DNA from: Streptomyces sp. R33
Lineage (GTDB): Bacteria; Actinomycetota; Actinomycetes; Streptomycetales; Streptomycetaceae
Direction of reading: 5' to 3'
DNA: 64,000 nucleotides
Assembly: GCF_041200175.1 (NCBI RefSeq)
Contig: NZ_CP165727.1
Coordinates: 3,695,501-3,759,500, forward strand
How positions within the stretch are numbered: the stretch's first letter is position 1; each line of letters starts with the position of its first letter. Shown piece after piece: positions 1-7,981 of the stretch. The notes beneath the pieces were generated by a model that was not told the DNA's origin, ran no database searches, and saw only the letters and a program-made list of their open reading frames with translations. Made by a program: the position numbers and the translations under genes.

Positions 1-937
1 TACCGCCCGAGACCAGGTCGAAGCCCCGTTCCAGCAGAGCCGCGGCCAGCGCCTTCGCGTTCGCCACCACCGCGTGCGCGTACGTCACGAACGACGGCTG
101 CGCCGCCTCGTGCAGCGCCACCGCGATGCCCGCCGTCGTCTGGTTGTGCGGCCCGCCCTGGAGTCCCGGGAACACCGCCTTGTCGATGGCCTTCGCGTGC
201 TCCTCGCGGCACATCAGCATCGCGCCCCGCGGGCCGCGCAGCGTCTTGTGCGTGGTCGTGGAGACCACGTCCACGTGCCCGACGGGCGAGGGGTGCGCCC
301 CGCCCGCGATCAGGCCCGCGATGTGGGCCACGTCCGCGACCAGGACCGAGCCGGCCTCCCGGGCGATCGAGGCGAACGCCTCGAAGTCGATCGTACGCGG
401 AAGCGCCGTACCGCCACAGAAGATGATCTTCGGGCGCTCCGCCAGTGCCAGCTCCCGCACCGCGTCGTAGTCGATCAGGCCCGTCTCCGCGGACACCCCG
501 TACTGCACGCCCCGGAACCAGGACCCCGTCGCCGAGACCCCCCAGCCGTGCGTCAGGTGCCCGCCCATCGGCAGGGCCATGCCCATCACCGTGTCGCCGG
601 GCTTCGCGAAGGCCAGGTACACCGCGAGGTTCGCCGGCGAGCCGGAGTACGGCTGGACGTTGGCGTGGTCCACCCCGAACAGGCCCTTCGCCCGCTCGAC
701 GGCCAGCGCCTCGACGCGGTCGATGTTCTGCTGGCCCTCGTAGTAGCGGCGGCCCGGGTAGCCCTCGCTGTACTTGTTCTGCAGCACCGTCCCGGCGGCC
801 TCGAGCACGGCGGCGGACACGTAGTTCTCACTGGGGATCAGGCGCAGGGTCTGCGCCTGCAGGGATTCCTCGGCCGTGACGTAGGACGCCAGTTCGGGAT
901 CGGTGGCGAGAAGGGCGGGGTGGCGGCTCGCGCTCAT
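1..937 (-). CDS. glyA: serine hydroxymethyltransferase, N-terminal part (runs off the left edge)
   Basis: Cytoplasmic PLP enzyme that converts serine and tetrahydrofolate to glycine and methylene-THF, the main one-carbon entry point. About 312 codons are in the window; the C-terminus lies beyond position 1. The translation begins MSASRHPALL and contains IPSENYVS, YSEGYPGRRYYEG and the PLP-lysine motif STTTHKTLRGPRG (Lys about 231), all family hallmarks. The ATG at 937-935 follows a GGAGGA ribosome site. The upstream leader carries a ZTP-type riboswitch, so expression probably follows the purine/folate state. Its pathway partners folD, purH and purN lie in the same window. Identification is secure. 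Confidence 0.97.
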   Translation of the reverse strand, partial: MSASRHPALLATDPELASYVTAEESLQAQTLRLIPSENYVSAAVLEAAGTVLQNKYSEGYPGRRYYEGQQNIDRVEALAVERAKGLFGVDHANVQPYSGSPANLAVYLAFAKPGDTVMGMALPMGGHLTHGWGVSATGSWFRGVQYGVSAETGLIDYDAVRELALAERPKIIFCGGTALPRTIDFEAFASIAREAGSVLVADVAHIAGLIAGGAHPSPVGHVDVVSTTTHKTLRGPRGAMLMCREEHAKAIDKAVFPGLQGGPHNQTTAGIAVALHEAAQPSFVTYAHAVVANAKALAAALLERGFDLVSGG

Positions 938-944
938 GGCGGCT

Positions 945-980
945 CCTCCGGGGTCGATGTCAGATCTCGTCCCCGCGAGG
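945..980 (-). promoter_or_regulatory. possible expression platform sequestering the glyA ribosome site
   Basis: On the minus strand CCTC (980-977) and GGGG (974-971), just at and after the 3-prime edge of the aptamer, can pair with GAGG (948-945) and CCCC (953-950), which hold the glyA Shine-Dalgarno sequence. CCTC adjoins the conserved CCTGGGC block, so ligand binding could free the ribosome site. This suggests translational rather than termination control. The pairing is read directly; its function is inference. Confidence 0.5.
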
Positions 981-1063
981 CCCAGGCGAGCGGCCCTGTA
1001 TGCGGTCGTGCGCGCACGACTCCCCCGGAGTTGGTTCTCCGTACGCCAGTCGCCGTGCGTGCC
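980..1063 (-). promoter_or_regulatory. ZTP (pfl-type) riboswitch aptamer in the glyA leader
   Basis: Read on the minus strand, the leader has the conserved blocks of the pfl/ZTP aptamer in order: GACTGGCG (1051-1044), a GGAG/CTCC hairpin (1040-1027), CCGGGGGAG (1028-1020), flanking arms that pair (CGCACG..GAC with GTCGTGCG), and the 3-prime block GCCGCTCGCCTGGGC (994-980). ZTP riboswitches sense ZMP/ZTP, which accumulate when 10-formyl-THF is short, and typically control glyA, folD or purH. Location directly upstream of glyA fits. The match was made by eye from the conserved blocks. Confidence 0.88.
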
Positions 1064-1106
1064 GCCCACCATAGCGGGCGGTCCACAGGAAAGGTTTCCC
1101 CGTCCG

Positions 1107-1133
1107 GTATACGAGCGACGTATAGCCGTATAC
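1107..1133. promoter_or_regulatory. GTATAC repeat cluster in the glyA/rocD divergent region
   Basis: Three GTATA elements: GTATAC at 1107-1112, GTATA at 1120-1124 and GTATAC at 1128-1133. The outer two are self-palindromic and exactly 21 bp apart, two helical turns. They lie upstream of both the glyA riboswitch and rocD. They may be an operator, or may also serve as AT-rich -10/-35 elements for either gene. The regulator is unknown. Confidence 0.4.
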
Positions 1134-1209
1134 AAGGTGATGTGACGCCGGTGGCACCACCCTCGTCACCCCTGTCACCCGGCCCGCCTGACCGACGATC
1201 GGAGACCCC

Positions 1210-2418
1210 GTGTCGACAACTGCTGAAGCCATGCGTTCCGCCGAGGCCCACAGCGCGCACAACTACCACCCGCTGCCCGTCGTCGTGGCGTCCGCGGAAG
1301 GCGCGTGGATGACCGACGTGGAGGGCCGCCGCTACCTGGACATGCTCGCGGGCTACTCGGCACTCAACTTCGGCCACGGCAACCGGCGTCTGCTCGACGC
1401 CGCCAAGGCGCAGCTGGAGCGGGTCACCCTCACCTCGCGGGCCTTCCACCACGACCGGTTCGCCGAGTTCTGCACCGAGCTCGCCGCGCTGTGCGGCAAG
1501 GAGATGGTGCTGCCGATGAACACGGGCGCGGAGGCCGTGGAGACGGCGGTGAAGACCGCGCGCAAGTGGGGTTACGAGGTCAAGGGCGTCCCGGACGGGC
1601 AGGCCAAGATCGTGGTCGCGTCGGGCAACTTCCACGGCCGCACGACGACGATCGTGAGCTTCTCGACGGACCACGAGGCCCGCGACCACTACGGGCCCTA
1701 CACGCCGGGGTTCGAGATCGTGCCGTACGGGGACCTCACCGCGCTGGCCGCGGCCGTCACGGCGAACACCGTGGCCGTGCTGCTGGAGCCGATCCAGGGC
1801 GAGGCGGGGGTGCTGGTTCCGCCCGCCGGGTACCTGCGGGGCGTACGGGAGCTCACGCGCGAGCGGAACGTGCTGTTCATGGCGGACGAGATCCAGTCGG
1901 GGCTGGGCCGGACCGGGAAGACGTTCGCGTGCGAGCACGAGGACGTCGTGCCGGACGTGTACGTCCTCGGCAAGGCGCTGGGCGGCGGCGTGGTCCCGGT
2001 GTCGGCCGTCGTCGCGGACCGGGACGTGCTCGGGGTGTTCCGGCCGGGCGAGCACGGCTCCACCTTCGGCGGCAACCCGCTGGCCTGCGCGGTGGCCCTG
2101 GAGGTGATCGCGATGCTGCGCACCGGCGAGTACCAGCAGCGCGCCACCGAGCTCGGCGACCACCTGCACCGGGAGCTGAACCTGCTGGTCGGCGGGGGCG
2201 CGGTGACCGCCGTACGCGGGCGCGGTCTGTGGGCGGGCGTCGACATCGACCCGGGGCACGGCACGGGCCGGGAGATCTCCGAGGCGCTGATGGAGCGGGG
2301 CGTCCTGGTCAAGGACACGCACGGGTCGACCATCCGGATCGCGCCGCCGCTTGTGATCAGCAAGGAGGACCTGGACTGGGGCCTGGACCAGCTGCGGACG
2401 GTGCTCGCAGCAGGCTGA
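1210..2418 (+). CDS. rocD: ornithine--oxo-acid transaminase
   Basis: PLP class-III aminotransferase that transfers the delta-amino group of ornithine to 2-oxoglutarate, giving glutamate semialdehyde in arginine/ornithine catabolism. The 402-residue length is usual for bacterial RocD. Visible motifs: MNTGAEAVETAVK near residue 103, LEPIQGEAG about 192, ADEIQSGLGRTG about 225, and the PLP lysine in VLGKALGGG (Lys 255). Start GTG at 1210 follows GGAG. It is transcribed away from glyA and ends at a strong bidirectional terminator. Function is firm from family motifs; substrate specificity is inferred from overall resemblance to RocD. Confidence 0.93.
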   Translation: MSTTAEAMRSAEAHSAHNYHPLPVVVASAEGAWMTDVEGRRYLDMLAGYSALNFGHGNRRLLDAAKAQLERVTLTSRAFHHDRFAEFCTELAALCGKEMVLPMNTGAEAVETAVKTARKWGYEVKGVPDGQAKIVVASGNFHGRTTTIVSFSTDHEARDHYGPYTPGFEIVPYGDLTALAAAVTANTVAVLLEPIQGEAGVLVPPAGYLRGVRELTRERNVLFMADEIQSGLGRTGKTFACEHEDVVPDVYVLGKALGGGVVPVSAVVADRDVLGVFRPGEHGSTFGGNPLACAVALEVIAMLRTGEYQQRATELGDHLHRELNLLVGGGAVTAVRGRGLWAGVDIDPGHGTGREISEALMERGVLVKDTHGSTIRIAPPLVISKEDLDWGLDQLRTVLAAG

Positions 2419-2435
2419 CCGCAATCGGCCGCGGC

Positions 2436-2465
2436 CCGGCCGGGAACCGTCCGGTTCCCGGCCGG
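2436..2465. terminator. bidirectional terminator between rocD and the converging gene
   Basis: Perfect 13-bp inverted repeat (2436-2448 with 2453-2465) around a GTCC loop, placed between the stop codons of two convergent genes. Confidence 0.85.
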
Positions 2466-2477
2466 TGCCTGCGGTGG

Positions 2478-3668
2478 CTACAGGATGACGTGCGGCAGGA
2501 AGCGGGCGTACTCGTCCGTGACCGGGCCCGCCGACTCGCGGATGCCGAGGCCCGCCGCCTCCTCCTCGACGACCCACGCGCCGAGCACCACGCGGTTGCC
2601 GTCGAAGTCGGGCAGCGGGGCCAGGCCCTGGAAGACGTACGTCTCCCCCTCTTGCGGTACGAAGGGTTCGCCGCCGGCCGGGTGCAGGGTGACCCCGGCG
2701 CCCTCGCGGCCCAGCAGGGGCTTCGCGGCGTACCCGGTGGTCTCCGCGAGCTCGCGCGGGCCGTCGAGGTAGGCGGGCAGCAGGTTCGGGTGCTCCGGGA
2801 AGAGCTCCCACAGGATGGCCAGCAGCGCCTTGTTGGACAGCAGCATCTTCCACAGCGGCTCGATCCAGGCGGTGGTCCCGGAGCCGCCGCCGTGGTCGTA
2901 CGTTCCGAGGACCTGCGGGCCGAACGCGTCGGTGGCCAGCCACTCCCACGGGTAGAGCTTGAAGCAGCTGCGGATGAAGCCGAGCTTCTGGTCCACGAAC
3001 CGGCCCGACAGGCTGTCCCAGCCGATCTGCTCGACGGACAGCGCCTCGGTGTCCAGGCCCGCCTGCTCGGCGGTCTCCTGGAGGTAGGCGACCGTCATCA
3101 GGTCTTCGCCGAGCTCGTCGGTCTCGGAGTGCGCGAAGTGCAGCGGGCCGGGCGGCAGCAGCTCCGCCTGCCGGCGCCAGGCCTCGACGAGCCGCTCGTG
3201 GAGGGAGTTCCACTGGTCGGCGCCGGGGAAGCGCTCCTCCATCCAGAACCACTGCGGACTGGCCGCCTCCACGAGGGAGGTGGGGGTGTCGGCGTTGTAC
3301 TCCAGCATCTTGGCCGGGCTGCCGTCACCTTCGTAGCGCAGGTCGAACCGGCCGTACAGGGAAGGCTGTTCGGCCCGTCGGCGCCAGGACTCGGCGATGC
3401 GCTCCGCGAGGCGCGGGTCGGTGATGCCGAGGTCCGCGAAGCGGTCGTGCTCGACGATGTGCGCGGCCGCGGCCAGGCACATGGCGTGCAGCTCCTCGAC
3501 GACGTTCTCCAGCGCCTCGACCTCGGGGAGCGAGAAGGAGTAGTACGCGCTCTCGTCCCAGTAGGGGCGCAGGGAGTCGTCGGGGTAGCGGGTGAGGGGG
3601 TAGATGAGCCCCTGCTCCTCGACGGTCTTCTGCCAGTCGGGGCGCGGCTCGATGGTGTGACGGCGCAC
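2478..3668 (-). CDS. glutathionylspermidine synthase family protein (YgiC/GspS C-terminal ATP-grasp type)
   Basis: Predicted 396-residue cytoplasmic ATP-grasp ligase of the glutathionylspermidine synthase family. Motifs seen: YNADTPTSLVEA (about residue 124), DYxH-like acidic patches, EPLWKMLLSNKALLAILWE and KPLLGREGAGV near the C-terminus. Streptomyces lack glutathionylspermidine, so the substrate is unknown; E. coli YgiC/YjfC have the same architecture and also lack proven synthase activity. The GTG at 3668 is chosen because it begins where family similarity starts and lies 5 nt after the stop of the upstream lipoprotein gene; upstream in-frame codons give an unlikely Arg-rich extension. 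The two genes form an operon. Confidence 0.85.
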   Translation of the reverse strand: MRRHTIEPRPDWQKTVEEQGLIYPLTRYPDDSLRPYWDESAYYSFSLPEVEALENVVEELHAMCLAAAAHIVEHDRFADLGITDPRLAERIAESWRRRAEQPSLYGRFDLRYEGDGSPAKMLEYNADTPTSLVEAASPQWFWMEERFPGADQWNSLHERLVEAWRRQAELLPPGPLHFAHSETDELGEDLMTVAYLQETAEQAGLDTEALSVEQIGWDSLSGRFVDQKLGFIRSCFKLYPWEWLATDAFGPQVLGTYDHGGGSGTTAWIEPLWKMLLSNKALLAILWELFPEHPNLLPAYLDGPRELAETTGYAAKPLLGREGAGVTLHPAGGEPFVPQEGETYVFQGLAPLPDFDGNRVVLGAWVVEEEAAGLGIRESAGPVTDEYARFLPHVIL

Positions 3669-3673
3669 GCGGT

Positions 3674-3994
3674 TCAGCCGCCGCTGGAGCTGGAGTGGCC
3701 GCCGATGCCGCCGCGGGTGACGGCGGACTTGTCGAAGCTGCCGCCGCTGACCCGGTTGTTGGCGACGGTGCCGCCGTAGTAGTACGCGCCGCGGCTGCTG
3801 CCGCTCTTGCACTCCTTGGTGTTCAGCTTCTCCAGGGTGGCGCGGTCCACGCAGCGCTTGTCGGGCTCGCTGCTGCTGCCGCAGGCCACGAGGGCGGCGG
3901 CGAGCAGGCCCATGCCGCCGAGGGCGACGCTGCCGGAGCGCATGCGGCGTCGGGTGGTGCTGCTTCTACTGCTGCTGTCGTCCATGCCATCCAT
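3674..3994 (-). CDS. small YgiB-like (DUF1190-type) lipoprotein
   Basis: About 106 residues from ATG 3994 (a second Met lies three codons downstream and further starts upstream to 4063). It has an Arg-rich N-terminus, a hydrophobic stretch ending in a lipobox-like LVAC, then a Ser/Gly-rich tail with CVDRATLEKLNTKEC and RGGIGGHSSSSGG. E. coli pairs YgiB (DUF1190 lipoprotein) with YgiC in the same order, and here the next gene is the YgiC-type synthase 5 nt away. The YgiB relationship rests on this context, the small size, the Cys-containing lipoprotein start and the terminal RGG/Ser-Gly tail, and is tentative. Function unknown. Confidence 0.7.
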   Translation of the reverse strand: MDGMDDSSSRSSTTRRRMRSGSVALGGMGLLAAALVACGSSSEPDKRCVDRATLEKLNTKECKSGSSRGAYYYGGTVANNRVSGGSFDKSAVTRGGIGGHSSSSGG

Positions 3995-4079
3995 GGCGGA
4001 CAGACTAGAACGGGGCGGCGAAGCGATGGAATCCGGCCGTCGAAACCCTCTCATCACCTCCATGACCTAGAGTCAATTC

Positions 4080-4931
4080 GTGCTTCTTGGGATGGTTTGC
4101 GCGCTCGGTGCGGCGGTCTGCTTCGGCACGGCGTCGGTCCTGCAGGCGATGGCCGCGCGGGCGGTGGAGCCGGGAACCGGGTCGGGGGTGGACACGGCGC
4201 TGCTGCTGCGGGCGGCCCGGCAATGGCGGTACGTGCTGGGCCTGGGGCTGGACGCGGCCGGATTCGTCCTCCAGATCGTGGCGCTGAAGAACATCCCGAT
4301 CTACACGGTGGGGGCGGCGCTGGCGGCGAGCCTCGCGGTGACGGCCGTGGTCTCGGCGCGGCTGCTGCACGTACGGCTGAGCAGGGCCGAGTGGGGCGCG
4401 GTGGGGATGGTGTGCGCGGGGCTGGCGATGCTGGGGCTGGCGTCGGGCGAGGAGGGCTCGGGGACGGGGTCGTTCGCGCTGAAGCTGGGGCTGCTGGTGG
4501 TGGCCGGGCTGGTGCTGCTGGTGGGGGCCGTGGCCGGCGGGCTTCCGGACCGGTCCCGGGCCCTGGTGCTCGGCCTCGCGGCGGGGACGGGATTCGGGGT
4601 GGTGGAGGTGGCGGTCCGTCTCATCGACGACATCTCGTGGGCGTCGCTCACGAACCCGGCGCTGTACGCACTGCTGCTGGGCGGGGGCGCGGCGTTCCTG
4701 CTGCTCACCTCGGCGCTGCAGCGGGGCTCGGTGACGACGGCCACGGCGGGCATGGTGATCGGCGAAACGATCGGCCCCGCGGTGGTGGGCGTGGCCTGGC
4801 TCGGCGACCGCACGCGCGAGGGCCTGACCTGGCTGGCCGTCCTCGGCTTCGCGGTATCGGTCGCCGGAGCCCTCCTCCTGACCCGCTTCGGCGAACCGCC
4901 GGAACCGGAACCCGCCCCGGCAGCGCCGTAA
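4080..4931 (+). CDS. DMT/EamA-like integral membrane transporter
   Basis: 283 residues with about nine to ten hydrophobic helices and short Arg-rich cytoplasmic loops, the layout of the drug/metabolite transporter superfamily. It starts with MVCALGAAVCFGTASVLQ, like DMT permeases, and ends TIGPAVVGVAWLGDRTREG followed by a last helix and a Pro/Glu tail. Substrate cannot be told from sequence. GTG at 4080 has no clear Shine-Dalgarno sequence; TAGAGT lies about 12 nt upstream, so a leaderless or near-leaderless message is possible. It diverges from the lipoprotein gene. Confidence 0.8.
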   Translation: MLLGMVCALGAAVCFGTASVLQAMAARAVEPGTGSGVDTALLLRAARQWRYVLGLGLDAAGFVLQIVALKNIPIYTVGAALAASLAVTAVVSARLLHVRLSRAEWGAVGMVCAGLAMLGLASGEEGSGTGSFALKLGLLVVAGLVLLVGAVAGGLPDRSRALVLGLAAGTGFGVVEVAVRLIDDISWASLTNPALYALLLGGGAAFLLLTSALQRGSVTTATAGMVIGETIGPAVVGVAWLGDRTREGLTWLAVLGFAVSVAGALLLTRFGEPPEPEPAPAAP

Positions 4932-4952
4932 CCGGCCGGCGTTGGGGCAAAC

Positions 4953-5000
4953 CCAGCCCCGCCGGCGTTTGAGGCGCGGGGTTCGGGGGCGGAGCCCCCG
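4953..5000. repeat. dispersed Streptomyces intergenic repeat, copy A
   Basis: Contains CAGCCCCGCCGGCGTTTGAG followed by GGCGCGGGG and a hairpin GGGGGC-GGA-GCCCCC. A second copy of the first block sits at 24274-24303. Both lie just downstream of gene ends. Here it separates two convergent genes and its hairpin may act as a terminator. Confidence 0.7.
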
Positions 5001-5048
5001 ACAGCGGCGGCGCGGCCGGACCCGGACCCCGCACCCGCCGCGCACGCG

Positions 5049-6443
5049 TCACGGCAGAGCGGAGACCAGCGCCGCCAGCGTCGGGGACCAGGCGCTCGTG
5101 GACGGAGTCCCGTAGCCCACCACCAGCGCCTCGCGCGCCGGCAGCCCCGCCTCCGGGTGGGTGTAGCGGGACAGGGTCTCCAGGGCCAGGTCCTGCCAGG
5201 CGGCAGCCCGCAGCACCGAGGCCTGCGTCCCCGCCGGGAGGTCCAGCACCGCGTGCAGGCCCGCCGCGATGCCCGACACCGCCACCCGGCCGGCGACGGC
5301 CGCGACCAGCTCGTCCCGGCGCCTGCGGTACCGCAGCCGCATGCCGCGCACGTGCCGGTCGTACGCCCCGGACCGGATGAACTCCGCGAGCGTCAGCTGG
5401 TCCAGCGCACTCGAGGTCCAGTCGGTCCGCCCCTTCGCCTCCACGACCTCGTCCAGCAGCCCCGGCGGCACCACCATCCACCCCATCCGCAGCCCCGGCG
5501 CGAGCGACTTGCTCGCCGTGCCGAGGTACACCACCCGGTCCGGGTCCAGTCCCTGCAGTGCCCCCACCGCCTGGCGGTCGTAGCGGAACTCCCCGTCGTA
5601 GTCGTCCTCCAGGATCAGCCCGCCCGTGGTCCGGGCCCAGTCGACCGCCGCCGCCCGCCGGGGCGGGGTCAGCGCCGCCCCGGTGGGGAACTGGTGGGCG
5701 GGGGTCAGCAGCACCGCCCCCGACTGCGCGGACAGGTCCGGCGTCCGCGCCCCCGAGGCGTCCACCGTCAGCGGCCGGGTCCGCAGCCCCGCCCCCGTCA
5801 GCAGCTCCCGGTGCAGGTCGAGGCTGTACCCCTCCACCGCCACCTCCCGTACCCGCCGCGCCCGCAGCACCCCGGCCAGCAGCGTCAGCGCGTGCACGAA
5901 ACCCGCGCACAGCACGATCCGCTCCGGGTCCGCGTACACCCCGCGCGCCCGCGCCAGGTACCCCGCGAGCGCCTCCCGCAGCTCCACCCGGCCGCGCGCG
6001 TCGGCCGCGTACCCGAAGGCCTCGTTCGGCGCGTCCGTCAGCGCCCGCCGGGCCGCCGCCAGCCAGGCGGCGCGCGGGAAGCCGCCCAGGTCCGGGGTGC
6101 CGGGCACCAGGTCGTACGAGGGCCGCCGCCGTGCGGGATGCCGGACCCGGGCAGCGCCCGCGGGCCGCCGCGGCCGGGCCCGTTCCGCGACCCGCGTGCC
6201 CGAGCCCTGCCGGGCCGTCAGCCAGCCCTCGGCGACGAGCTCGGCGTAGGCCTCCGCGACCGTGTTGCGCGCGATCCCGAGGTCGGCGGCGAACGACCGC
6301 GAGGACGGCAGCCGGGTCCCGGGTGCCAGCCGCCCGCTGCGCGCGGCCTCGCGCAGCGCGTCGACCAGGCCGGCCCGCAGACCTCGCCCGGCGGAGAGGT
6401 CCAGATGCAGGTCGGCGCCGAAAGTGGCCCATGGTTCCGTCAT
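5049..6443 (-). CDS. MocR-type regulator (GntR HTH fused to PLP aminotransferase fold)
   Basis: 464 residues. Residues 15-90 form a GntR winged helix (LAPGTRLPSSRSFAADLGIARNTVAEAY, then RQGSGTRV); residues 110-464 form a class-I aminotransferase fold with LILEDDYDGEFRYD and the PLP lysine in GTASKSLAPGLRMGW (Lys 312). MocR proteins sense PLP or an amino-acid adduct and regulate a divergent neighbour. Here the neighbour is a carboxymuconolactone-decarboxylase family gene 46 bp away, with a perfect palindrome between them, so it probably controls that gene and itself. Confidence 0.92.
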   Translation of the reverse strand: MTEPWATFGADLHLDLSAGRGLRAGLVDALREAARSGRLAPGTRLPSSRSFAADLGIARNTVAEAYAELVAEGWLTARQGSGTRVAERARPRRPAGAARVRHPARRRPSYDLVPGTPDLGGFPRAAWLAAARRALTDAPNEAFGYAADARGRVELREALAGYLARARGVYADPERIVLCAGFVHALTLLAGVLRARRVREVAVEGYSLDLHRELLTGAGLRTRPLTVDASGARTPDLSAQSGAVLLTPAHQFPTGAALTPPRRAAAVDWARTTGGLILEDDYDGEFRYDRQAVGALQGLDPDRVVYLGTASKSLAPGLRMGWMVVPPGLLDEVVEAKGRTDWTSSALDQLTLAEFIRSGAYDRHVRGMRLRYRRRRDELVAAVAGRVAVSGIAAGLHAVLDLPAGTQASVLRAAAWQDLALETLSRYTHPEAGLPAREALVVGYGTPSTSAWSPTLAALVSALP

Positions 6444-6444
6444 G

Positions 6445-6459
6445 GATATGGACCATATC
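6445..6459. promoter_or_regulatory. palindromic operator for the divergent MocR/CMD pair
   Basis: GATATGG-A-CCATATC is a perfect 15-bp odd palindrome directly upstream of the MocR start codon, within the only 46 bp separating the two genes. A likely MocR binding site that overlaps both promoters. Confidence 0.65.
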
Positions 6460-6489
6460 GGCGGGCCGCCTGCTGCCTAGGGTGGAGAC

Positions 6490-6993
6490 ATGACCACCAC
6501 GCACGAACACACCGCCGCACACGCCCCCGAGCACACCCCGCGCATGGGCTGGACCCAGCACGTGCCCGAGGTCTACAAGGCCGTCGTGGGCCTGGAGATC
6601 GCTTCGAAGAAGGGTCTGGACCCGGTCCTGGTCGAGCTGGTCAAGATCCGCGCCTCGCAGCTCAACCACTGCGCGTTCTGCCTGGACATGCACGCGAAGG
6701 ACGCGCTCGCCGCGGGCGAGACCGTCGAGCGGATCGTCCAGCTCGCCGCCTGGGAGGAATCGCGCCACTTCTACACCGAGAAGGAGGCCGCGGCGCTCGA
6801 GCTGACCGAGGCCGTGACCGTCCTGACCGACGGTTTCGTTCCCGACGAGGTGTACGAGCGGGCCGCGAAGCACTTCGGGGAGAAGGAGCTCGCCCAGCTG
6901 ATCGCCGTGATCGCGACGATCAACGTCTGGAACCGCTTCGCGGTGACCACCCGCATGGTCCCGGGCCACTACACGCCGGGCATGCACAAGTAG
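6490..6993 (+). CDS. carboxymuconolactone decarboxylase / AhpD-like peroxidase family protein
   Basis: 167 residues, one CMD domain with the redox motif NHCAFCLDMH (Cys 61, Cys 64, His 68), the arrangement used by AhpD-type alkylhydroperoxidases. The active-site CxxC plus His suggests a thiol peroxidase rather than a decarboxylase. A His-rich N-terminus (HEHTAAHAPEH) precedes the domain. ATG 6490 follows GTGGAGAC. Regulated, by position, by the divergent MocR protein. It converges on a gene 19 bp away with no evident terminator. Confidence 0.88.
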   Translation: MTTTHEHTAAHAPEHTPRMGWTQHVPEVYKAVVGLEIASKKGLDPVLVELVKIRASQLNHCAFCLDMHAKDALAAGETVERIVQLAAWEESRHFYTEKEAAALELTEAVTVLTDGFVPDEVYERAAKHFGEKELAQLIAVIATINVWNRFAVTTRMVPGHYTPGMHK

Positions 6994-7012
6994 GACGGAC
7001 GCCCGGCCCCCG

Positions 7013-7978
7013 TCACCCGGGCCGGAACGACTCCGCGGCCGCCGTCAGGTTCGCCCGTACGGTGGCCGTGTCGGCGGCGCGGCCGGCCGCCAGCAGCGCC
7101 CAGCGCCGGCCGTCCGCCGCGGTGACGATCCGCTCGATGCCCCGGCGGCGGCCGCGGGACTCCGCGCTGTCGTACTCGTAGACCAGCTCGCAGGCGCTCC
7201 CGGCGACCGGGTCGAGGGAGACCTGGCGGTAGTTGGGCGTCCCGCTCTCCAGCGACTTCGAGGAGATCCGCAGCAGCTCGCAGGAGCTGGTGGACCGGTC
7301 CTCCGTGATCGGGAAAACCTGCAGCAGGGCGCTGCGGTCGCCGCCGGGCGGGCGGTAGAAGGACCCGCTGCCCTGCTCCTCGTAGCTGGGCTGCCATCCG
7401 GTGGGGACGGACACCGAGAAGCCGGCGTCGTTGTGGACCACCGTGTAGCCGGGACTGCTGCCGGTGCTCGGCGAGGCCGACCGGCTCGGGCCCGGAGCGG
7501 GGCTCGCCGGCGCCGAGGCGGACGAGCCGGCCGTGGCCGACCCGCCCGTGGCCGCCCCGGACCCGAGTGGTGGCTGCGCGTTCGTGCCGGGCCCGTCTTC
7601 CCCGCCCAGCAGCATCCACCCCGCCACCGAGGCCCCGCCGACGACCGCCGCCACCAGCCCCACCAGCAGCGGGCTCCGCCACTTCCGCCCCCGGCCGCCG
7701 TCACCGGGACCGTTCGGGTCCGGGGGGCTCCAGGGCTCGTATCCGGGGACCGGCGGGGGCGGGAGCGGAGGCAGCGCCGGCTGCGGTGCCTCCGTCGGCG
7801 GGGTATCCGGAGTCGGCGCCGGGGCCGGGGTCGACCCCTGGGCCCACCACTCGGGCTGCGTCGGCTGCTCGGGCCGGCCCGCAGGCTCGGGCGGGGGCGC
7901 GTCCGGGGACGCCGGGCGCTCCCCCCACTCCCACGCCTGCGACTGCGGGTTCCACCAGGCGTCGTCGGACGAGGACAC
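7013..7978 (-). CDS. single-pass membrane protein with Pro-rich N-terminus and PsbP/LpqN-like ectodomain
   Basis: 321 residues. Residues 1-95 are Pro/Trp-rich and cytoplasmic (WWNPQSQAWEWGE), about 101-122 is one membrane helix, a Ser/Ala/Pro linker follows, and the last 145 residues form a folded extracytoplasmic domain beginning GYTVVHNDAGFSVSVPTGW. The same [GH]F-x4-P-x-G-W signature occurs in the three kinase-family proteins at 56480-63525. GTG start lies 3 nt after the stop of the preceding gene, so it is the last gene of a three-gene operon. Function unknown. Confidence 0.8.
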   Translation of the reverse strand: MSSSDDAWWNPQSQAWEWGERPASPDAPPPEPAGRPEQPTQPEWWAQGSTPAPAPTPDTPPTEAPQPALPPLPPPPVPGYEPWSPPDPNGPGDGGRGRKWRSPLLVGLVAAVVGGASVAGWMLLGGEDGPGTNAQPPLGSGAATGGSATAGSSASAPASPAPGPSRSASPSTGSSPGYTVVHNDAGFSVSVPTGWQPSYEEQGSGSFYRPPGGDRSALLQVFPITEDRSTSSCELLRISSKSLESGTPNYRQVSLDPVAGSACELVYEYDSAESRGRRRGIERIVTAADGRRWALLAAGRAADTATVRANLTAAAESFRPG

Positions 7979-7981
7979 CGC

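Noticed and set aside
74..1312. 412-codon plus-strand ORF across glyA and the glyA/rocD promoter region
   Set aside because: Antisense of glyA, which has all SHMT motifs; it also runs through the riboswitch and into rocD in a wrong frame.
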